From positions 22,181,596-22,245,595 of the forward strand of contig OX336343.1 of assembly GCA_946902875.1 (NCBI GenBank): DNA of 64,000 bases, in the 5' to 3' direction. The notes below the pieces were generated by a model. The model searched no databases. It was given only the letters and a program-made list of their open reading frames with translations, and was not told where the DNA came from. The position numbers and the translations under genes were made by a program. Shown here piece after piece: positions 63,332 to 64,000 of this stretch. Each line of letters begins with the position of its first letter. Position 1 is the stretch's first letter. The stretch is from Nematopogon swammerdamellus. Its lineage: Eukaryota > Arthropoda > Insecta > Lepidoptera > Adelidae.

Positions 63332-63627
63332 CACAGAGCATCAAATACCTACCGCCCGCGCCCCCTACTAGAGGCGCCCTAAGCAATGATATTTGAAACC
63401 CAATAACCGTACGCTGAGCTGCTAGCGCTTCGTATGTGTGTGTGTGTGTGCTAGTATCGACACTACACACAAAGAGGAGCAAGTTAGGCACACGCACAAA
63501 ACAAATGCACACGCACAACACACATATGTAAGTCATAGGCCACGCCCACAGGCTTCAACGGCGTTGTAGAGAAATCGCGCTCACGGCGCCTCTAGTAGGG
63601 GCGGGCGCGCGCATTTGATGCTCTGTG
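63332..63627. mobile_element. hAT-like MITE in FAR intron
   Basis: Inverted ends CACAGAGCATCAAAT (63332 on) and complement (to 63627) are flanked by GGTGTAAC at 63324-63331 and 63628-63635, an 8-bp duplication. The arms are roughly 45 bp, GC-rich (CTAGAGGCGCC / GGCGCCTCTAG). Inserted about 25 bp after the FAR exon donor. Contains a (GT)n run. Confidence 0.9.
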
Positions 63628-63774
63628 GGTGTAACCAATGATGTATTGATGTAACATCCTTCGGGGCAATTCACTAAAGCAGCTAAATTGTACATCGAAT
63701 ATATTTTTTTTTGGGCTCGAGTAGTTTTTTTTTAATACATATTTTTCAGGTTTTGATTTAGATTATCAATTGAT

Positions 63775-64000
63775 ACTAATAATAAATGTGTAAGGGATGG
63801 TCATGGAGAAATTTACTTTGTTTTATAAGATACTGCGTTTGTAGACTCTACCGTATGATACTAAAACTAAATTGACGATTTTTAGAAATCTTTTCTGTAT
63901 GTATGTTATGTATGTATGTGAATTCTATGAAACTTAGTACAAGCACATTTTATTATACGGGACACAGGATGGGCTAAATAAAATTTAGGTTCGGTTACAC
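63775..64000 (-). repeat. lepidopteran repeat family G, cut by window end
   Basis: AATAAATGTGTAAGGGATGG, GTATGATACTAAAACTAAAT, (TATG)n near 63897-63920 and CTTAGTACAAGCACATTTTA, as in the 58.9-kb copy. Confidence 0.75.

Overview
This is a eukaryotic window, very probably from a moth or butterfly (Lepidoptera). The evidence is intron-split genes with GT-AG junctions, a fatty acyl-CoA reductase exon, an insect-type non-muscle myosin II first exon, and a dense load of repeats typical of moth genomes: the GGTTCCGTA / (GACG)n dispersed repeat, SINEs with tRNA-like or 5S-like heads, TTAA-, TA- and 8-bp-TSD DNA elements, and several LINE clades. Host coding sequence is a small fraction of the 64 kb.

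Layout. 1-17.1 kb: no convincing host gene; a patchwork of SINEs, MITEs and LINE ends, including a hAT-like MITE with an 8-bp duplication at 1517-1939. 17.1-23.4 kb: a 5S/tRNA-headed SINE split by an apparently full-length two-ORF LINE (17425-23325). 23.8-24.4 kb: the first coding exon and likely promoter of non-muscle myosin II heavy chain (zip) on the minus strand; none of its later exons was found to the left. 24.6-26.4 kb: a 5'-truncated R1-like LINE just upstream of that promoter, with a 14-bp duplication. 29.1-30.2 kb: one or two exons of an unrecognised membrane protein. 30.8-33.7 kb: an antisense LINE with a C-terminal restriction-like endonuclease. 33.9-51.1 kb: a nearly complete seven-exon L-threonine aldolase gene whose introns hold most of the interesting structure: three arrays of one 42-bp minisatellite, a decayed piggyBac-like element, foldback elements, a purine-rich tract and many SINEs. 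51.2-62.4 kb: repeats, including an internally deleted mariner with intact ends. 62.4-64 kb: promoter, 5' exon and first coding exon of a fatty acyl-CoA reductase, with a second hAT-like MITE in its intron.

The three recognised host genes (threonine aldolase: amino-acid/PLP metabolism; zip: actomyosin; FAR: fatty alcohols, wax or pheromone) look unrelated in function. What links the window is repeat biology: SINE families appear to exchange heads and share a central domain, elements are nested (SINE in MITE, LINE in SINE), and the 42-bp array places AATAAA and GTAAGT motifs together, in the sense direction, in the introns of a transcribed gene. All calls come from reading the sequence; no database search was run.
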